Part shown: positions 32,757 through 35,420 of the stretch, piece by piece
How positions within the stretch are numbered: the stretch's first letter is position 1
Layout of the letters: every line of letters starts with the position of its first letter
Source: Kineosphaera limosa NBRC 100340
GTDB taxonomy: Bacteria; Actinomycetota; Actinomycetes; Actinomycetales; Dermatophilaceae
Assembly (NCBI RefSeq): GCF_000298215.1
Contig: NZ_BAHD01000069.1
Span: 1 to 35,420, forward strand
Length of the DNA stretch: 35,420 bases
Direction: 5' to 3'
Program-made: the position numbers and the translations under genes
Notes under the pieces: generated by a model
Told to the model about the DNA's origin: nothing
What the model saw: only the letters and a program-made list of their open reading frames with translations
Databases searched by the model: none

Positions 32757-35093
32757 ATGAGCACTTCGACGCATCCAGTGGTGGCCGCCGCGACCTTCGA
32801 CCCGGTCGACGCGGGGCTGGCGGTGCTGCGCCGCGCCGAGCACGCACGCCTCGCCCACGTGGCCCGGCTGCCCGCGCGGGAGGCGCGGTTCGCGCAGTAC
32901 CCAGCATGGGTGGACGGGCAGCTGCGCGGCGAGCTGACGGAGCGGGGGGTGGCGCGGCTGTGGTCGCATCAGGCGCAGGCGGCGCAGGCGCTGCACGAGG
33001 GGCGCCACGTCGTGCTGACGACCGGGACGGCATCCGGTAAGAGCCTGGCCTACCTGCTGCCGGTGCTCACCGATATCGCCGCGGCGCAGCAGTCCTGCGC
33101 CGGGCGCGCGACGGCGCTCTACCTGTCGCCGACCAAGGCCCTGGGCGCCGACCAGGCGCAGCACATCGAGGCCTTGGGCCTGTCGCACGTTCGGGTGGCG
33201 ACCTACGACGGGGACACTCCGAGCGACGAACGCCGCTGGATTCGCAGGCACGCGGGGCTCGTGCTGACGAATCCGGACATGCTGCACGCCGGCATGCTGC
33301 CCGCGCACGAGGCGTGGGCGAGCTTCTGGCGGGGGCTGCGATACGTGGTCGTCGACGAATGTCACGTCTACCGTGGGGTGTTCGGCGCGCACGTGGCAGC
33401 GGTGCTGCGGCGGCTGCGGCGAGTGGCCGCGTACTACGGTGCGGCCCCGACGTTCGCGCTGGCGTCGGCCACGATCGCCGAGTCGGGGGCGCACGCGCAG
33501 CGGTTGACGGGGCTGCCGGTCCAGCCGATCACCGACGACGGCTCGCCTCGAGCGGCGATGACGGTGGCGTTCGTCGACCCGCGGACCGCCGCCGGCCCGG
33601 CGGCGGACGAGCCGGTGAGCGCCTTGACCCGGGCCGGTGACCTGCTGGCCGACCTGGTGGGGCGCGGCGTGCAGACGGTGGCGTTCGCGCGTTCTCGGCT
33701 CGGGGTGGAGGTCGTGGCCGACCGGGCGACCCACCGGTTGGAGTCGCTCGATCTGGGCCTGGCATCGAGCGTCGCCGCCTATCGAGGCGGTTACCTTCCC
33801 GAAGAGCGGCGCGACTTGGAGGCCCGGCTGCGCGACGGTCGACTGCGGGGGCTGGCGGCGACGAGCGCGCTCGAACTGGGCATCGACATCAGCGGCCTCG
33901 ACGCCGTGGTGTTGGCCGGTTGGCCGGGGACTCGGTCGGCGCTGTGGCAGCGGGCGGGGCGCGCGGGCCGTTCGGGTCGCGAGAGCCTGGCGGTGCTCAT
34001 CGCCTCCGACGATCCGCTCGACCACTTCCTCGTGGGGCACCCGCAGGCGGTGCTGGGAGCCGGCTCGGAGGGGTGCGGCATGGATCCGCAGAACCCCTAC
34101 GTGCTGCTCCCGCACCTGGCGGCGGCGGCCGCGGAGGTGGCCTTGACGCCCGCGGACGAGGCCTACTTCGGCCCGCAGGTGGGGCCGCTGGCGCAGGAGT
34201 TGGTGCGTCGTGGGCTGCTGCGGGCTCGCCGCGGCGGTTGGTACTGGACCCGTCAGGAGCGGGCGACCGACCTGACCGGGCTGCGCGGGGCGGGCTCGAC
34301 GGTCGAGATCGTGGAGTCGCTCAGCGGGCGGGTGCTGGGCACCGTCGATGTGCCGCGGGCCGATGCGGTCGTGCACACGGGAGCCGTGTACGTCCATCAG
34401 CAGCGGCCGTACGTCGTCACCGACCTCGACCTGGTGGGCGGCACGGCGCTGGTCGCCCGCGGCGACCCGGGCTGGCGCACGCAGGCCCGATCGGTGGGCG
34501 CCTTCGACATCGTCGGCGTGCTGAGTTCGCGGGCCGCCGGTCCGGTCACCGTTGCGCATGGGCACGTGACCGTGCGTCAGCAAGTGACCTCGTTCCTGCG
34601 CCGCGCACCGGACGGGTCGGTGCTGGGCGAGCATCCGTTGCAGCTACCCGAGCGACAGTTACCGACGCGGGCGACGTGGTGGACGATCACCCCCGAGGCG
34701 TTGGCGGCGGTCGGGGTGGCGCAGGCCGCCGTTCCCGGGGCCGCGCACGCCGCCGAGCACGCCGCGATCGGCCTGCTGCCGTTGGTGGCGCAGGCCGACC
34801 GCTGGGACATCGGCGGGGTGTCGACGGCGCTGCATCCCGACACCGGGCTGCCGACGGTCCTCATCTACGACGGGCACGCCGGCGGCGCCGGAATCGCCGA
34901 ACGCGGCTTTGAACAACGGCAAGACTGGCTGCGCAATACCCGCGCGGTGGTGGCCGACTGCCCGTGCGAATCAGGGTGCCCCGCGTGCGTTCAGTCACCG
35001 AAGTGCGGAAATGGCAACGAGCCCCTCGACAAAGCCGCATCCGTACTCTTGCTGGACCTCCTTCTGACCGAATGTTCCGGCGACTCGCACTAA
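32757..35093 (+). CDS. DEAD/DEAH-box helicase with DUF1998 (MrfA/YprA-like)
   Basis: This 778-residue protein is a superfamily 2 helicase. Motifs are TTGTASGKS (88-96, Walker A), LYLSPTKAL (Ia), TNPDMLH (Ib), DECH at 200-203 (motif II), SATI (III) and, in the second domain, SALELGIDISGLD and QRAGRAGRSG (V, VI). The C-terminal DUF1998-like part has clustered cysteines C735, C737, C741, C744 and C750 within CPCESGCPACVQSPKCGNG. In Bacillus subtilis the relative MrfA repairs mitomycin damage and needs the conserved cysteines. The ATG has GGAGG 4 bases upstream; a longer frame begins in the promoter region. It diverges from the STAS gene and converges with the TadE-like gene, as in other Actinobacteria. 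Confidence 0.94.
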   Translation: MSTSTHPVVAAATFDPVDAGLAVLRRAEHARLAHVARLPAREARFAQYPAWVDGQLRGELTERGVARLWSHQAQAAQALHEGRHVVLTTGTASGKSLAYLLPVLTDIAAAQQSCAGRATALYLSPTKALGADQAQHIEALGLSHVRVATYDGDTPSDERRWIRRHAGLVLTNPDMLHAGMLPAHEAWASFWRGLRYVVVDECHVYRGVFGAHVAAVLRRLRRVAAYYGAAPTFALASATIAESGAHAQRLTGLPVQPITDDGSPRAAMTVAFVDPRTAAGPAADEPVSALTRAGDLLADLVGRGVQTVAFARSRLGVEVVADRATHRLESLDLGLASSVAAYRGGYLPEERRDLEARLRDGRLRGLAATSALELGIDISGLDAVVLAGWPGTRSALWQRAGRAGRSGRESLAVLIASDDPLDHFLVGHPQAVLGAGSEGCGMDPQNPYVLLPHLAAAAAEVALTPADEAYFGPQVGPLAQELVRRGLLRARRGGWYWTRQERATDLTGLRGAGSTVEIVESLSGRVLGTVDVPRADAVVHTGAVYVHQQRPYVVTDLDLVGGTALVARGDPGWRTQARSVGAFDIVGVLSSRAAGPVTVAHGHVTVRQQVTSFLRRAPDGSVLGEHPLQLPERQLPTRATWWTITPEALAAVGVAQAAVPGAAHAAEHAAIGLLPLVAQADRWDIGGVSTALHPDTGLPTVLIYDGHAGGAGIAERGFEQRQDWLRNTRAVVADCPCESGCPACVQSPKCGNGNEPLDKAASVLLLDLLLTECSGDSH

Positions 35094-35127
35094 CGATTTC
35101 CTCCTTTTGGCCGCAGCCTGATCTGAC

Positions 35128-35154
35128 GGCCCACGAAGCGGCTTTCGCGGGGCC
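35128..35154. terminator. Hairpin between the helicase and TadE-like genes
   Basis: GGCCC pairs with GGGCC, and CGAA with TTCG inside, around a 6-base loop, with a small asymmetric internal loop. It lies between two convergent genes. It has no U-tract and is judged from position. Confidence 0.45.
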
Positions 35155-35155
35155 C

Positions 35156-35420
35156 TCACTTCGATCCGGCGATCGCGTGGCCGCGCGCCGGCCCGAAGGT
35201 GTCCAGCGGTGGCGGCACGTCGACGGCCGTTTCGACCTCCACCGATCCGGGCGATCCCAGCGAACGGCCGGTGCCGCCGCCGGATTCGGAGGCCGGGCGA
35301 TCGCGCGCTCCGCCTGTCGCCACGGGCAGGCTCACGGCCGCCCCGGCGCCGGCGGCCCGACACCGGGTCATCCGGGCCCCGTTGTCGGCGGCCACCTGCC
35401 TCGCGACCCGGCAGACCGCC
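35156..35420 (-). CDS. Helicase/secretion-neighbourhood TadE-like protein, partial
   Basis: Only the C-terminal 87 residues lie in the window; the frame stays open to the right edge (AVCRVARQVAADNGARMTRC). The pattern of an A-rich segment with a cysteine, then AADNGARMTRCR and a second half ending GPARGHAIAGSK, fits the small Rv3654c-type TadE-like proteins, which lie next to this helicase in Actinobacteria and belong to a Flp/Tad pilus locus. The membrane helix expected at the N-terminus is outside the window. Its position, convergent with the helicase gene, matches the known arrangement. The rest of the locus cannot be seen. Confidence 0.72.
   Translation of the reverse strand, partial: AVCRVARQVAADNGARMTRCRAAGAGAAVSLPVATGGARDRPASESGGGTGRSLGSPGSVEVETAVDVPPPLDTFGPARGHAIAGSK

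Noticed and set aside
32142-34634. 830-residue minus-strand frame
   Set aside because: It runs through the helicase and STAS genes in antisense or another frame and has no recognisable domain.

Overview
The window is about 35 kb of GC-rich actinobacterial chromosome. The right part (topA, tmk, holB, a methyltransferase, a BldG-like STAS protein, a group 3 sigma factor, a DUF1998 helicase and a TadE-like gene) is a neighbourhood known from Actinobacteria such as Streptomyces and Mycobacterium. Many GTG starts, ATGA/GTGA gene overlaps, a GAF-ANTAR regulator, U-poor hairpin terminators and a predicted leaderless mRNA also fit. A chemoreceptor, a YjfB-type protein and two flagellar-sigma-like promoters suggest a motile organism. 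A Micrococcales-type genus is a guess, not shown.

Layout. Positions 1-900: a small CxxC protein, a hairpin and a 126-bp element with 32-bp inverted arms. 886-5114: a fused indolepyruvate ferredoxin oxidoreductase and a MazF-type toxin-antitoxin pair. 5154-7102: a lipoprotein esterase and an exported AMIN-like protein. 7181-13110: an ArsR repressor with a histidine-rich tail, divergent from a complete five-gene nickel/peptide-type ABC importer. 13121-15358: a frameshifted putrescine-importer-like permease and a nitrilase. 15618-16713: an orphan Mrr-type nuclease beside tRNA-Thr(CGT). 16815-20348: a secreted TAP-type hydrolase, then holB and tmk. 20400-22354: yjfB-like gene and a cytoplasmic twin-GAF chemoreceptor. 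22582-23511: an ornithine cyclodeaminase-like gene on the plus strand. 23475-28649: topA, folP2-like, LigB-like and RibD-C-like genes with 2-bp gaps or overlaps. 28880-32622: methyltransferase, GAF-ANTAR, sigma factor and STAS antagonist. 32757-35420: a DUF1998 helicase and the end of a TadE-like gene.

How the parts may work together. The ArsR gene and the ABC operon look like a metal-responsive import module. The permease and nitrilase look like an amine or amide uptake and hydrolysis pair, but the permease reading frame is broken. The yjfB-like gene and the chemoreceptor carry matching FliA-like promoters (CTCAR-N15-GYCGATGG) and probably belong to one motility regulon. The sigma factor has a GTTT-N16-GGGTAA promoter of its own class just after the STAS gene, which suggests autoregulation, while no anti-sigma kinase lies in the locus. 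I found no prophage, CRISPR array, complete insertion sequence or obvious multi-gene defence island. The least explained items are the inverted-repeat element at 746-871, the ArsR/ABC module and the paired motility promoters.
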